Origin: Schaalia sp. Marseille-Q2122
GTDB lineage: Bacteria > Actinomycetota > Actinomycetes > Actinomycetales > Actinomycetaceae
Length of the DNA: 64,000 nt
Reading direction: 5' to 3'
Assembly (NCBI RefSeq): GCF_903645355.1
Contig: NZ_CAHJXR010000002.1
Span: forward strand, 302,854 to 366,853
Shown here: positions 1 to 9,074 of the stretch, piece after piece
Numbering within the stretch: the first letter of the stretch is position 1
Layout of the letters: every line of letters begins with the position of its first letter
Notes under the pieces: generated by a model
The model's database searches: none
The model's input: the letters and a program-made list of their open reading frames with translations, nothing else
Told to the model about the DNA's origin: nothing
Translations under genes and position numbers: made by a program

Positions 1-1
1 G

Positions 2-658
2 TGGGAAGAAGCCACCCGTATCCTGGAACAGTGCGCCGAGGAAACCGGACTGACCTGCGTGCCTGACCCGGGCGGCGCCGCCTTCTACGGCCCGAAGATC
101 TCCATCCAAGCCAAGGATGCCATCGGCCGTACCTGGCAGATGTCGACCATCCAATACGACTTCAACCAGCCTGCACGTTTTGGCCTGGAGTACACCGCAC
201 CCGATGGCACCCACCAGCAGCCGGTGATGATCCACTCGGCGAAGTTTGGCTCCATTGAGCGCTTCATCGGCGTGCTCATTGAGCATTACGCCGGCGCGTT
301 CCCCGCGTGGCTGTCGCCCGTGCAGGTCAAGCTCGTTCCGGTGGCCGAGGCCTTCTACGACTACGTTGAGGATGTCGCCGCACAGCTGCGCGCCCACGGC
401 GTGCGCGTGGAGGTTGATCTCTCCGACGATCGTTTCGGTAAGAAGATCCGCAATGCCTCGAAGGAAAAGGTCCCCTTCACGCTCATCGCTGGCGGCGAGG
501 ATGCGGAGGCATGCGCCGTGTCCTTCCGTTTCCGTGACGGTTCCCAGACCAATGGGGTGCCCGTCGCCGACGCTGTGGCGGCGATCGTTGCCCACATTGA
601 ACAGCGCGTGAACTCTGATGAGGTCGAAGGCCTGATGAACGCCGAGGCCACAGAGTAA
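2..658 (+). CDS. thrS: Threonine--tRNA ligase, C-terminal part (5' end outside window)
   Basis: This is the last 218 codons of a class II threonyl-tRNA synthetase, which charges tRNA-Thr in the cytoplasm. The reading frame is open from base 2, so the gene begins before the window. Visible landmarks are the catalytic-core motif around [14 protein letters not shown] (bases 137-181), the motif 3-like segment with [13 protein letters not shown], and after about base 300 the anticodon-binding domain beginning [14 protein letters not shown]. The end is intact. A HIT-family gene follows about 70 bp downstream, as in mycobacteria, where thrS precedes the Ap4A phosphorylase gene. The assignment is secure; nothing can be said about the editing domain, which lies outside the window. 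Confidence 0.97.
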   Translation, partial: WEEATRILEQCAEETGLTCVPDPGGAAFYGPKISIQAKDAIGRTWQMSTIQYDFNQPARFGLEYTAPDGTHQQPVMIHSAKFGSIERFIGVLIEHYAGAFPAWLSPVQVKLVPVAEAFYDYVEDVAAQLRAHGVRVEVDLSDDRFGKKIRNASKEKVPFTLIAGGEDAEACAVSFRFRDGSQTNGVPVADAVAAIVAHIEQRVNSDEVEGLMNAEATE

Positions 659-730
659 GGTCGTAGCGGGGGAGTGCCATTAGGTGCTTCCCCGTTATCG
701 ATCGGCGGGAGGTCGGAAAGGAGAATCACC

Positions 731-1330
731 ATGACGCAGCCGCTCAATATGCCCTTGGGCGAACCCCTGGCAGGGGATGATCGCTACGAGGATGCTCGTG
801 GGATTGCCGGGGTGCCCGATGGCTTCTCCCGCTTTTGGACGCCCTACCGTATGGCCTACATTCGGGGCGAGGCCAAACCCACAGACAGTTCGGCAGATGA
901 ATGCCCCTTCTGCCGTGCGCCGCAGCGCAGCGACGAAGAAGGGCTGATTGTCTATCGTGGAGCGCAGTGTTTTGTCGTGATGAACCTCTTCCCCTACAAC
1001 TCGGGACACATGCTCGTGTGTCCTTATCGACACGTCAGCGACTATACGGAGTTGAACGAGGACGAACGCGTTGAATTAGGAGAGCTCACGGCTCAGGCTA
1101 TGCGCGTGACTCGGGCAATTGCCGCACCGCACGGTTTCAACCTGGGTATGAATCAAGGTGATGTTGCAGGAGCGGGAATCGCCGCTCACCTGCACCAGCA
1201 TATTGTGCCCAGGTGGGCGGGGGATGCAAATTTCCTGCCCATCATTGCGCAAACAAAGGCCATTCCCGAATTACTAGAAGACGCCCGCCGTCGTTTGGCG
1301 CAGGCATGGACACTCACAGGAGATGAGTAG
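731..1330 (+). CDS. HIT-family nucleotide phosphorylase/hydrolase (Ap4A phosphorylase-like)
   Basis: This 199-residue protein carries the histidine triad HLHQH at residues 153-157 and a probable zinc-binding pair, C58 and C61, in CPFC. That arrangement and its position after thrS match the mycobacterial diadenosine tetraphosphate phosphorylase Rv2613c. The likely role is breakdown of dinucleoside polyphosphates. An upstream in-frame start at 674 exists, but ATG 731 has a good ribosome binding site (GGAAAGGAG about 8 nt upstream) and the protein begins properly there. The stop TAG overlaps the GTG start of the next gene by one base, so the two are probably cotranslated. The family call is firm; the exact substrate is inferred. 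Confidence 0.9.
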   Translation: MTQPLNMPLGEPLAGDDRYEDARGIAGVPDGFSRFWTPYRMAYIRGEAKPTDSSADECPFCRAPQRSDEEGLIVYRGAQCFVVMNLFPYNSGHMLVCPYRHVSDYTELNEDERVELGELTAQAMRVTRAIAAPHGFNLGMNQGDVAGAGIAAHLHQHIVPRWAGDANFLPIIAQTKAIPELLEDARRRLAQAWTLTGDE

Positions 1331-2505
1331 TGAATCACCCGACAATCTCGGTGTATGGCGGGGTGCAGCCGCCTGACTGGTCGCACCAACTGCAACGCCG
1401 ACGGGCCGGTATCTTTGAGGCGCTCGTCATGGCCTTTGGCATCATTGCCATGCTCATTGTCCTGTGGGTTATGTCCTTGCAGGGTGGCGTGATTCCCACC
1501 GCTTTGTTGACGGTGGCTGCCTTCCTGCCTTTCCTTGTCATCATGCAGGTGCTTGCCGCTGTTGATCGATGGGAGCGTGAACCCTGGGGGACAACGGCAA
1601 TCGTTGCTCTCTGGGGAGGAGGCATTGCCACTTTCTTCTCGGGTATTTTCAACACGGTCTTTGAAATCGTGGTCGAGGCCGTCACCGGTGATGCCGTACT
1701 GGCGCAGACCATGACCATCATCGTCGCGGCGCCCATTGTGGAGGAGTCCTTCAAAGGCCTGGGCGTGGTCTTGATTCTGTGGAAACGGCGCCACCGTCTG
1801 AACTCGATTCTTGATGGCGTGTACTATGCGGCGGTTGCGGGCGCAGCCTTCGCTTTCATTGAAAACGTCATGTACTTCATGCAGGGGGCTGCAACGGGTG
1901 GTGTGGCTGGACTGGGCATCATCTTCTTTATGCGTGGCGTCATGAGTCCCTTCCTCCACCCCATGGCCACCTCGATGATCGGCCTGGCAGCAGGGTGGAC
2001 GGCGGTGCGAATGGCGCAACGATCCACAGGATTCCTTCTGATCCCTGCGGGCTGGCTTGCGGCCGTCGCAATCCACGCGGCGTGGAATGCCACCGCAGTA
2101 TTGTCCTCGCCCGGTATGTGGATCGCCCTCTACCTTTTCCTGCACCTGCCGATGTTTATCGTGTGGATGCTCTTCCTGCGCAGCGCCTCAGCTACGGAAG
2201 CAAAGGTCATCGCGCGCGGACTGGAAACCTACGTGGCCTCCGGATGGTTGCTCCCCAACGAGGTGCAGATGGTGACGACTCGCACCGGCCGCAAGAGCGC
2301 TCAGGCCTGGGCGAAGCAATTCGGTAAGCCCTCGCATGAGTCAATGACAGCCTTCCTCAATGGATGTGCAACCTTGGGCTTGGATGAAGAGATTATGCGT
2401 CGCCTGGGTCCCGACCCTCTGCGCGTGGCGCATGACAGGGAGGTCCTGCAGGAGATTACTCGCCATCGGCAGGTCTTTCTTGAGAGCGCAGGAGTGAGGA
2501 TTTAA
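1330..2505 (+). CDS. PrsW-family intramembrane metalloprotease
   Basis: This 391-residue polytopic membrane protein has the conserved motifs of PrsW-like proteases of the CPBP/CAAX protease clan: EESFK at about residues 138-142, FIENVMY around residue 178, and a histidine segment LHPMATS near residue 211. Several hydrophobic helices occupy residues 20-280, followed by a soluble tail of about 110 residues. PrsW in Bacillus cleaves an anti-sigma factor; the substrate here is unknown. The GTG start overlaps the preceding HIT stop by one base (TAGTG), and its own stop TAA overlaps the next ATG. This gives a tight HIT-PrsW-NUDIX operon. Confidence 0.85.
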   Translation: MNHPTISVYGGVQPPDWSHQLQRRRAGIFEALVMAFGIIAMLIVLWVMSLQGGVIPTALLTVAAFLPFLVIMQVLAAVDRWEREPWGTTAIVALWGGGIATFFSGIFNTVFEIVVEAVTGDAVLAQTMTIIVAAPIVEESFKGLGVVLILWKRRHRLNSILDGVYYAAVAGAAFAFIENVMYFMQGAATGGVAGLGIIFFMRGVMSPFLHPMATSMIGLAAGWTAVRMAQRSTGFLLIPAGWLAAVAIHAAWNATAVLSSPGMWIALYLFLHLPMFIVWMLFLRSASATEAKVIARGLETYVASGWLLPNEVQMVTTRTGRKSAQAWAKQFGKPSHESMTAFLNGCATLGLDEEIMRRLGPDPLRVAHDREVLQEITRHRQVFLESAGVRI

Positions 2506-3050
2506 TGTCGCCGCTGGGCTCGGAGTGGGTGCCGGACGAGGACGGTTTCCCTCACCGGAATGCGGCTCGCGTGGTGGTGTTCAACGCTCAGGGGCAGATC
2601 CTCCTCGTTCACGGCCACGATCGTGAAGACCCAAGGCACCACTGGTGGTTCACCATCGGGGGTGGGCTCGAGCCGGGTGAAGATCCCCGAGACGGAGCAG
2701 TGCGGGAACTCTATGAGGAAACGGGGATCAAGGTGTCCGCCGATGATCTGATCGGTCCCGTCCTCTACCGTCGTGCCCAATTCGAGTTCCTCGCGGTCAC
2801 GGCCCGCCAAGACGAACACTACTTCGTCGTCCATACGGATGCTGCTGAACTATCTGACCAGGGTTGGACTGATCTTGAACGTGATGTTCTCGACGAGCAA
2901 CGCTGGTGGGATCTGGAGGATCTGGAGGAGCTGTCTCAGACCACGATGCTCACTCCGGCGGGATTGCCTGAATTGGCACCACGGTGGCGTGACGGTTGGG
3001 ATGGCGTTATGCGCGAGATGTGGGAGGGACGTTCTCCAGAGGGGCAGTGA
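2505..3050 (+). CDS. NUDIX hydrolase
   Basis: This 181-residue cytoplasmic enzyme has a full NUDIX box: GGLEPGEDP, then RELYEETGI, in the order G-x5-E-x7-REUxEExGU, at roughly residues 52-75. It should hydrolyse a nucleoside diphosphate linked to another moiety; the substrate cannot be read from sequence. The ATG overlaps the PrsW TAA by one base, implying translational coupling. The last 44 bases overlap the convergent serB gene on the other strand, so the end of both proteins is encoded in the same DNA. Confidence 0.9.
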   Translation: MSPLGSEWVPDEDGFPHRNAARVVVFNAQGQILLVHGHDREDPRHHWWFTIGGGLEPGEDPRDGAVRELYEETGIKVSADDLIGPVLYRRAQFEFLAVTARQDEHYFVVHTDAAELSDQGWTDLERDVLDEQRWWDLEDLEELSQTTMLTPAGLPELAPRWRDGWDGVMREMWEGRSPEGQ

Positions 3051-3918
3051 GAACACTCAAGACATCCAGGCGCGACACAGACAACTGAGCGCCGACCTGT
3101 TCACGCACGGCGGGCTTGGCGCAGAAGGCGACGCCGAGGGCTGCCTCGTGCATCATGGGGATATCGTTGGCGCCATCACCAATGGCGACGGTCCGTTTCA
3201 TGGGAACCTGATGGGCATCCGCCCACGTTCGGAGCATCTCTACCTTCGTGTCGGCGGTGACAATATCGCCCAGCACACGACCGGTGAGAATCCCCTCGCT
3301 GACCTCCAGGCGATTGGCACAGTAGTGATCGATACCGAGTGAGGCGGCCAAAGGCCCGACAACCTCTTCAAAACCACCTGAGACGATACCGAAGAACCCG
3401 CCACCGGTATGAACGGCATCAATCAGGTGCTGCGCACCGACAGTGACAGTAATCGATCGGCTTACCTCAGCAAAGACCTGTTCAGGCACGCCAGCAAGGG
3501 TGGCAACCCGCTCACGGAGGGACTGCGCAAAATCAAGCTCGCCATTCATCGCTCGCTCGGTAATGCGTGCCACCTCTTCTCGGGTTCCTGCGTAGTGGGC
3601 GATCTCCTCGATGACTTCTTGCCCAATAAGCGTCGAATCCACATCGGTGACGACCAATCCCGCCCCCTCGGATGCAATCGCTTCGGGAATGGCGATGACC
3701 TCGCCACCACAGCTGCGAAGCTCCATGAGAGCGGAGGTGCCGAGGTCTACGCCGACGCCGAGAGGAAACACGTCAAGTGCGGGGAGGCCAGCGGTGGCCT
3801 CGTAGCTGGCGGCAGGGCGAAGTCCGGGGAGTATCCCGGCGCTGTGGAAGCGCTTGAGGAACTCCCCGGACTGCAGGGCCTGCGGAAGAATGAGAGCCAG
3901 GCGGTCGCCTTGACTCAC
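3007..3918 (-). CDS. serB: Phosphoserine phosphatase
   Basis: This 303-residue HAD-superfamily phosphatase catalyses the last step of serine synthesis, phosphoserine to serine. HAD motif I, DVDST, lies at residues 92-96, SGGF (motif II) follows, and the metal-binding [10 protein letters not shown] is near residue 245. The first 85 residues are a divergent regulatory-type N-terminal domain in the place where ACT domains sit in other SerB proteins. It starts with GTG, which overlaps the glgC TGA (GTGA), so it is translationally coupled behind glgC. The 3' end overlaps the convergent NUDIX gene. Confidence 0.93.
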   Translation of the reverse strand: MSQGDRLALILPQALQSGEFLKRFHSAGILPGLRPAASYEATAGLPALDVFPLGVGVDLGTSALMELRSCGGEVIAIPEAIASEGAGLVVTDVDSTLIGQEVIEEIAHYAGTREEVARITERAMNGELDFAQSLRERVATLAGVPEQVFAEVSRSITVTVGAQHLIDAVHTGGGFFGIVSGGFEEVVGPLAASLGIDHYCANRLEVSEGILTGRVLGDIVTADTKVEMLRTWADAHQVPMKRTVAIGDGANDIPMMHEAALGVAFCAKPAVREQVGAQLSVSRLDVLSVLTAPLENVPPTSRA

Positions 3919-5159
3919 TTGGTCACGGCCATTCCCTTAGGAACAACGGTGATCCCAGATTCTGTCACCGTGTAGCCACGTGCGAGGTCATACTCAAGGT
4001 CGACGCCAACGGTGGCACCCTCTTCGACGACGACGCCCTTATCGAGGATCGTTTTGGCGACGATGGCATTGCGACCCACGCGGGCATCATGCATGACGAC
4101 GGAGTCGGTCACCTGAGCCCACGAATGAATGTAGGTGCCCGGCGAAATGATCGAGTGGTAGACCTCGCCTCCGGAAATAATCGTTCCCGGTGACACGAAG
4201 CTGTCAACGGCGTGACCCATACGGGAATGCTCAGAGCCGTAGACGAACTTTGCGGGAGGCAGGTCGCCGTCGATCATCGTCATCGTCGGCCACTTCCGGT
4301 TGTAGAGGTTGAAGACCGGGTGGACGGAGATGAGATCCATATTCGCGTCGTAGTAGGCGTCGAGCGTACCCACGTCGCGCCAGTAATCGCGGTCGCGATC
4401 GGTGGATCCTGGCACGTCATTGTCCTGGAAATCGTAGACGCCACATTCGCCTCGTTCGACGAACCAGGGAATGATATTGCCGCCCATATCGTGCTTGGAA
4501 TTGGGGTTGGCTGCGTCTTCCTTCAGCGCGGCAGTCAGGGCGTCGGTGGTGAACACGTAGTTCCCCATCGAGGCCAAAACCTTCATCGGGTCGTCGGGAA
4601 GGGCAAGATGATCGGGGGAGGCGGGCTTTTCAACGAAGTTCTGGACAACGCCGTCCTTGCTGTCAATCACGCCGAGAGCGGGAGCAAGTTCTATAGGCTG
4701 GCGGATGCCGGCGACCGTGCAGGGAAGACCAGAGTCAATATGGTGCTGGACCATCTGTGAGAAGTCCATGCGGTAGATGTTGTCAGCGCCGATGATGACA
4801 ATGTATTCGGGTGCTTCGTCTTCAACGATGTTGAGGGACTGGTAGATGGCGTCCGCAGATCCAAGGTACCAGTGGGGCCCGCGACGTTGCTGGGCAGGCA
4901 CAGGGGCAACGAAGTTTCCGAGCAGGGGGGACATGTACCACGTCTTCGTGACATGTCGGTCCAGGGAGTGCGACTTGTATTGCGTCAGCACCACAACCTT
5001 CATGTAGCCCGAGTTGACGATATTCGACAGAGCAAAATCGATAATGCGGTAGTGGCCTCCAAAGGGGACAGCGGGCTTTGCGCGGTCAGCGGTTAGCGGC
5101 ATGAGCCGCTTGCCTTCGCCGCCGGCTAGGACAATCGCAAGCACAGAATTCTTCGCCAT
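3915..5159 (-). CDS. glgC: Glucose-1-phosphate adenylyltransferase
   Basis: This 414-residue enzyme makes ADP-glucose from glucose-1-phosphate and ATP for glycogen or alpha-glucan synthesis. The N-terminal nucleotidyltransferase signature [13 protein letters not shown], followed by [10 protein letters not shown], is present. The C-terminal left-handed beta-helix is visible from about residue 290 (repeated hexapeptides around [12 protein letters not shown]). Length is normal for the family. It is divergent from glgA across about 200 bp, and serB is coupled behind it. Confidence 0.97.
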   Translation of the reverse strand: MAKNSVLAIVLAGGEGKRLMPLTADRAKPAVPFGGHYRIIDFALSNIVNSGYMKVVVLTQYKSHSLDRHVTKTWYMSPLLGNFVAPVPAQQRRGPHWYLGSADAIYQSLNIVEDEAPEYIVIIGADNIYRMDFSQMVQHHIDSGLPCTVAGIRQPIELAPALGVIDSKDGVVQNFVEKPASPDHLALPDDPMKVLASMGNYVFTTDALTAALKEDAANPNSKHDMGGNIIPWFVERGECGVYDFQDNDVPGSTDRDRDYWRDVGTLDAYYDANMDLISVHPVFNLYNRKWPTMTMIDGDLPPAKFVYGSEHSRMGHAVDSFVSPGTIISGGEVYHSIISPGTYIHSWAQVTDSVVMHDARVGRNAIVAKTILDKGVVVEEGATVGVDLEYDLARGYTVTESGITVVPKGMAVTK

Positions 5160-5363
5160 AGATCACACTTTAGGGCTCTGAAGCGCAGAAGGCGAGCATA
5201 TCAGCGACTGAAAACTCAAAATTCGGGCGAGGAGAGCCTGCTCTGAGCGGTGCAAAGGGGCTCGCGGGGTATGACAATAGTCGTAACGTCCTAAGGTGTT
5301 CCACCACACGTGCGCCGTAAAATCGTTAGGCTTGGTGAAACACCCATCCTGAAGGAGGCCCTG

Positions 5364-6587
5364 ATGCGCGTAGACCTGCTTACCCGCGAATACCCACCCC
5401 ACATCTACGGTGGTGCAGGAGTGCATGTGACCGAGCTGGCGAAGGTTCTTCGCCCGCTAGTTGATGACCTGCGTGTTCAAGCCTTCGATGGGCCTCGCGT
5501 GCCGGGCACTGATGGGGGCGAACCCGGTGTCACAGGCTTTCATGAGCCTGAATCTCTCAAGAATGCCAATGCTGCGCTGCGTACCCTCGCTGTGGATCTC
5601 GAAATGGCGGCCGCAACCGAAGGCACCGACCTCGTCCATTCTCATACCTGGTATGCCAACTTTGCTGGACACCTTGCCTCTCTCCTGCACGGGGTCCCTC
5701 ACGTCATTAGTGCCCACTCTCTTGAACCTCTTCGTCCATGGAAGGCTGAACAGCTGGGCGGCGGCTACCGCCTGTCCTCCTATGTCGAAAAGACCGCCTA
5801 CGAGGCTGCATCCGCGATCGTCGCCGTCTCTCACGGCATGAAGGCTGACATCCTTCGCAGCTACCCAGCTGTCGATCCCGCTAAGGTTCATGTCATCCAT
5901 AACGGTATTGACCTTGAGAAGTGGCACGCTCCTTCCAGCGATGCTGAGCGCGAGCGCCAGGAACAGGTGCTGGCAGAGCACGGTATCGACACCTCACGAC
6001 CGACGGTTGTCTTCGTTGGGCGTATTACCCGCCAAAAGGGTCTGCCTCACTTCTTGCGCGCGGCTCGGCGTCTGCCTGAGGATGTCCAGATCGTTCTGTG
6101 TGCGGGCGCTCCGGACACCCCTGAGATTGCTGCCGAGGTTGACGGTCTGGTCGCTCAGCTGCGTGAAGAGCGCTCGGGAGTCATTCTCATTACGCAGATG
6201 CTCCCGCAAAAGGATGTGGCCGCTATCCTCGATGCCGCCGATGTGTTTATTACTCCGTCGGTGTATGAGCCTCTGGGCATCGTGAACCTGGAAGCGATGG
6301 CTCTGGGGTTGCCTGTCGTTGGTACGGCGACGGGCGGTATTCCAGATGTCATCGTTGACGGTGAGACGGGTTTCCTCGTTCCCATTGAGCAGGTTCAGGA
6401 TGGGACGGGCACCCCGATTGATCCGGAGCGTTTCGAGGCCGACATGGCAGAGCGGCTCATTCGCGTCCTTGACGATCGAGAGCTCGCGGCACGCATGGGG
6501 GCTGCTGGTCTGGCACGCGCGCGGGATTTGTTCTCCTGGCAGGCCATTGGCGAGAAGACGCTGGAGCTGTACCGGACTCTCGTCTGA
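5364..6587 (+). CDS. glgA: Glycogen synthase, actinobacterial GT4 type (GlgA/GlgM)
   Basis: This 407-residue GT4-fold glycosyltransferase uses ADP-glucose from the divergent glgC. The N-terminus MRVDLLTREYPPHIYGGAG and the C-terminal donor-site segment PSVYEPLGIVNLEAMA are typical. The mycobacterial counterpart Rv1212c, also divergent from glgC, makes maltose-1-phosphate and was renamed GlgM; the product here could be linear glucan or maltose-1-phosphate. A longer frame begins at 5310, but ATG 5364 has a strong AAGGAGG at 5352-5358 and matches the family start. A terminator-like hairpin follows. Confidence 0.93.
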   Translation: MRVDLLTREYPPHIYGGAGVHVTELAKVLRPLVDDLRVQAFDGPRVPGTDGGEPGVTGFHEPESLKNANAALRTLAVDLEMAAATEGTDLVHSHTWYANFAGHLASLLHGVPHVISAHSLEPLRPWKAEQLGGGYRLSSYVEKTAYEAASAIVAVSHGMKADILRSYPAVDPAKVHVIHNGIDLEKWHAPSSDAERERQEQVLAEHGIDTSRPTVVFVGRITRQKGLPHFLRAARRLPEDVQIVLCAGAPDTPEIAAEVDGLVAQLREERSGVILITQMLPQKDVAAILDAADVFITPSVYEPLGIVNLEAMALGLPVVGTATGGIPDVIVDGETGFLVPIEQVQDGTGTPIDPERFEADMAERLIRVLDDRELAARMGAAGLARARDLFSWQAIGEKTLELYRTLV

Positions 6588-6642
6588 GCCTTGGGAATGA
6601 CCTCGTTGGAGGCCATATAGCGAAGTTCTATTCTTGAACTGC

Positions 6643-6689
6643 CCCGCGTCATGGCATCGAATTGCCCTGACGCGGGTTAGTCTTTTCTT
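6643..6689 (+). terminator. Rho-independent-type terminator after glgA
   Basis: A 9-bp perfect stem (CCCGCGTCA at 6643-6651 with TGACGCGGG at 6668-6676) encloses a 16-nt loop and is followed by a T-rich run (TTAGTCTTTTCTT). The T-run also contains the -10-like TAGTCT of the next gene, so termination of glgA and initiation of the ABC gene appear to share the same bases. Confidence 0.7.
6678..6683 (+). promoter_or_regulatory. -10 hexamer TAGTCT for a leaderless ABC gene
   Basis: TAGTCT (TANNNT) ends exactly 6 nt before ATG 6690 and there is no Shine-Dalgarno sequence, as expected if transcription begins at the start codon. Confidence 0.5.
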
Positions 6690-7481
6690 ATGAGCAGCGT
6701 TCTTAACCTCCAGGGAGTGAGCCTGACTCACTCCGGCCAGCGAATTCTTCACGACGTGACGTGGGCGACCGACAGCGGACAGCACTGGGTCATTATGGGC
6801 CCCAATGGCGCTGGAAAGACCTCGCTGGTCCGGGTGGCGACGGGACGCGAAGCTGCCGACGAGGGCGAGGTCGTCATCCTGGGAACCCCAGTTGGGGAGC
6901 ACCCTGTGGGTAATCTCGCGACGGCTATCGGCCTGAGTTCGCAGAGCGTTGCTTCGCGCCTGCGTCCGGGCCAGAGCGCACGTGAGTGTGTGCGTACTGC
7001 CGCGTGGGGGCAGACACGGTCTTTCGATGAAGAATACGAGGAGTCCGATACGGAGCGTGCCAATGATCTGCTGGCTGCTTTTGGGGTTGGGCACGTGGCT
7101 GATCGGCGTTTCTCTTCCCTGTCGGAGGGGGAGCGTCAGCGCGTCCTATTGGCCCGCGCATTGATGACAGATCCTGAGGTTGTCATCTTGGATGAGCCAA
7201 CGGCGGGCCTTGACCTTGGTGCCCGTGAGTTGCTGCTTCGGGCACTGTCAGAGATTATTGCGGGTCCGCGTGCGCCGCAGCTCATCCTTGTCACTCATCA
7301 GATTGAGGAGATTCCGGCTGGCTTTACTCACGCAGCTCTGATGGCCGACGGGCAAGTGACTCATGCTGGACCCATCGACGAGGTGCTGACGGGTGTGAAC
7401 CTGTCAATGGTCTTTGGATTGCCGCTCAATGTGACGCATGCAGATGGCCGTTGGCACGCGCATGCGCCTCGCGAAGAGTGA
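6690..7481 (+). CDS. ABC transporter ATP-binding protein (orphan)
   Basis: This 263-residue nucleotide-binding subunit has Walker A GPNGAGKTS at about residues 34-42, signature LSEGERQRV, Walker B VVILDEP, and a switch histidine in LVTHQ. No permease or substrate-binding gene is adjacent, so it either works with subunits encoded elsewhere or has a non-transport role. The sequence is closest in feel to metal/siderophore or YlmA-type ATPases, but the substrate cannot be assigned. The start is supported by the leaderless -10 and the lack of any upstream in-frame extension with a ribosome site. Confidence 0.85.
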   Translation: MSSVLNLQGVSLTHSGQRILHDVTWATDSGQHWVIMGPNGAGKTSLVRVATGREAADEGEVVILGTPVGEHPVGNLATAIGLSSQSVASRLRPGQSARECVRTAAWGQTRSFDEEYEESDTERANDLLAAFGVGHVADRRFSSLSEGERQRVLLARALMTDPEVVILDEPTAGLDLGARELLLRALSEIIAGPRAPQLILVTHQIEEIPAGFTHAALMADGQVTHAGPIDEVLTGVNLSMVFGLPLNVTHADGRWHAHAPREE

Positions 7482-7556
7482 GCCTCGTCTATTATTTCGT
7501 TAGCGGAACGTTGCGGTTCTGACCGCTGAGTCAGCGGAATCTCGAAGGAGGATGTT

Positions 7557-8012
7557 ATGAGTTGGGTATGGTGGGTTATCGCAGCAGTTGGGCTTGGCAT
7601 TGTTGAGTTGCTAACCGTTGATCTGATTTTCCTCATGCTGGCTCTCGCTGCACTGTGTGCAGCACTGGCCTCTGCCTTGGGTGCGCCTCTGATTGTGCAG
7701 GTTGCTGTGTTTGCCATTGCCGCAATGATTCTGCTCTTCCTTGTGCGTCCGTGGGCGAAAGCCCACCTGGCACGTTCGACTCCGAATGTGCAGACGAATG
7801 CGCAGAGCCTTGTGGGCATGAATGCAGTGGTCACTGAGCCCCTTGAGGGTGACAACGGCCGCGTGCGTCTCGATGGTGAGATTTGGAGTGCCCGAGCTGT
7901 TAATGGTGCTCTGTTGCCTAAGGGGACGGCTGTCACTGTGAAGGAAATTGATGGCGCGACAGCTGTGGTGATGCCGATTGCTCAGCCTGCTGCTGCGCCC
8001 TGTGAGTGCTGA
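7557..8012 (+). CDS. NfeD-family membrane protein
   Basis: This 151-residue protein begins with two to three hydrophobic helices (residues 4-65) and ends in a small OB-fold-like domain (residues 78-145, starting around TNAQSLVGMNAVV). That is the short NfeD architecture. These proteins partner with SPFH/stomatin-like proteins in membrane quality control, and the next gene, 54 bp on, is such a partner. A clear GAAGGAGG precedes ATG 7557. Confidence 0.88.
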   Translation: MSWVWWVIAAVGLGIVELLTVDLIFLMLALAALCAALASALGAPLIVQVAVFAIAAMILLFLVRPWAKAHLARSTPNVQTNAQSLVGMNAVVTEPLEGDNGRVRLDGEIWSARAVNGALLPKGTAVTVKEIDGATAVVMPIAQPAAAPCEC

Positions 8013-8066
8013 GCGCTCTACACACTAGCTTTTCTGGGATCACACCCCTAAAGAAAGGACGGACTT

Positions 8067-8990
8067 ATGTCCCCTGTGCTTCCCCTGTCTCCCTCGGGCC
8101 TGACGCTTTTTGGGGGAACGATCGGTCTGATCGCCATCGTTCTTTTCGTCATCTTCATTGTGACGATCGTGGTGCGCGCAGTCCAGATTGTTCCCCAGTC
8201 GCGTGCATTGGTTATTGAACGTCTTGGTAAGTTCCATTCGGTGATGTATGCGGGCCTGCACCTTGTCGTGCCCTTCCTCGACCGTATCGCCAGCCGCGTG
8301 GATCTTCGTGAACAGGTGACGAGCTTTCCCCCGCAGCCGGTGATCACCGCCGATAACGTCGTGGTCTCCATCGACTCGGTGATCTACTACCAGGTCAACG
8401 ACCCGATGCACGCCACCTACGAGATCGCCAACTACATTCAGGCTATCGAGCAGTTGACGATCACCACCCTGCGTAACGTCATCGGTTCCCTTGACCTTGA
8501 AGCAACCCTGACGAGCCGCGACAATATCAACGCTCAGCTGCGTGGCGTCCTGGATGAGGCAACCGGCCGCTGGGGTATCCGCGTGAACCGCGTGGAGCTC
8601 AAGGCTATTGATCCGCCGCCCTCAATCCAGCACGCTATGGAGCAGCAGTTGCGTGCTGAGCGTGACAAGCGTGCAGCGATCCTCACGGCTGAAGGTGTCC
8701 GCCAGTCGCAGATCCTCAAGGCTGAGGGCGAGAAGCAGTCGGCAATTCTGTCCGCAGAAGGTGACGCACAGGCTGCAGTGACCCGCGCTCAGGGTGAAGC
8801 CCAGGCGATCCAGACGGTCTTTGACGCCATTCACAATGGCAACCCGACACCGGATCTGCTGTCCTACCAGTACCTGCAGATGCTGCCACAGATTGCTCAG
8901 GGCGATGCTTCGAAGGTGTGGGTTGTTCCCACCGAGCTCACCGCAGCACTCGATGCTGTCGCCAAGGGATTTGGCGGAGCAAAGAACTGA
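8067..8990 (+). CDS. SPFH/Band 7 (stomatin-like) protein
   Basis: This 307-residue protein has one N-terminal membrane helix (about residues 8-36), an SPFH domain (about 37-210, with the conserved segment LVIERLGKFHSVMYAGLH and the helix-forming VNRVELKAIDPP), and an Ala/Glu/Gln-rich coiled coil (about 190-255). It likely oligomerises into membrane scaffolds with the upstream NfeD protein. AAGAAAGG lies upstream of ATG 8067. A long perfect hairpin follows the stop codon. Confidence 0.92.
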   Translation: MSPVLPLSPSGLTLFGGTIGLIAIVLFVIFIVTIVVRAVQIVPQSRALVIERLGKFHSVMYAGLHLVVPFLDRIASRVDLREQVTSFPPQPVITADNVVVSIDSVIYYQVNDPMHATYEIANYIQAIEQLTITTLRNVIGSLDLEATLTSRDNINAQLRGVLDEATGRWGIRVNRVELKAIDPPPSIQHAMEQQLRAERDKRAAILTAEGVRQSQILKAEGEKQSAILSAEGDAQAAVTRAQGEAQAIQTVFDAIHNGNPTPDLLSYQYLQMLPQIAQGDASKVWVVPTELTAALDAVAKGFGGAKN

Positions 8991-8998
8991 CAACGGCT

Positions 8999-9039
8999 GG
9001 AGGCCGTGTATGGCGCGCATGGCGACATACACGGCCTCC
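8999..9039 (+). terminator. Perfect 14-bp hairpin between the SPFH gene and glnA
   Basis: GGAGGCCGTGTATG (8999-9012) pairs perfectly with CATACACGGCCTCC (9026-9039) around a 13-nt loop. There is no T-run after it, so it may be a Rho-independent-like terminator of the GC-rich kind or an RNA processing/stability element. Confidence 0.55.
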
Positions 9040-9074
9040 TCACTGTTGACTGATTTGGCGTCAAGGAGAAAACC

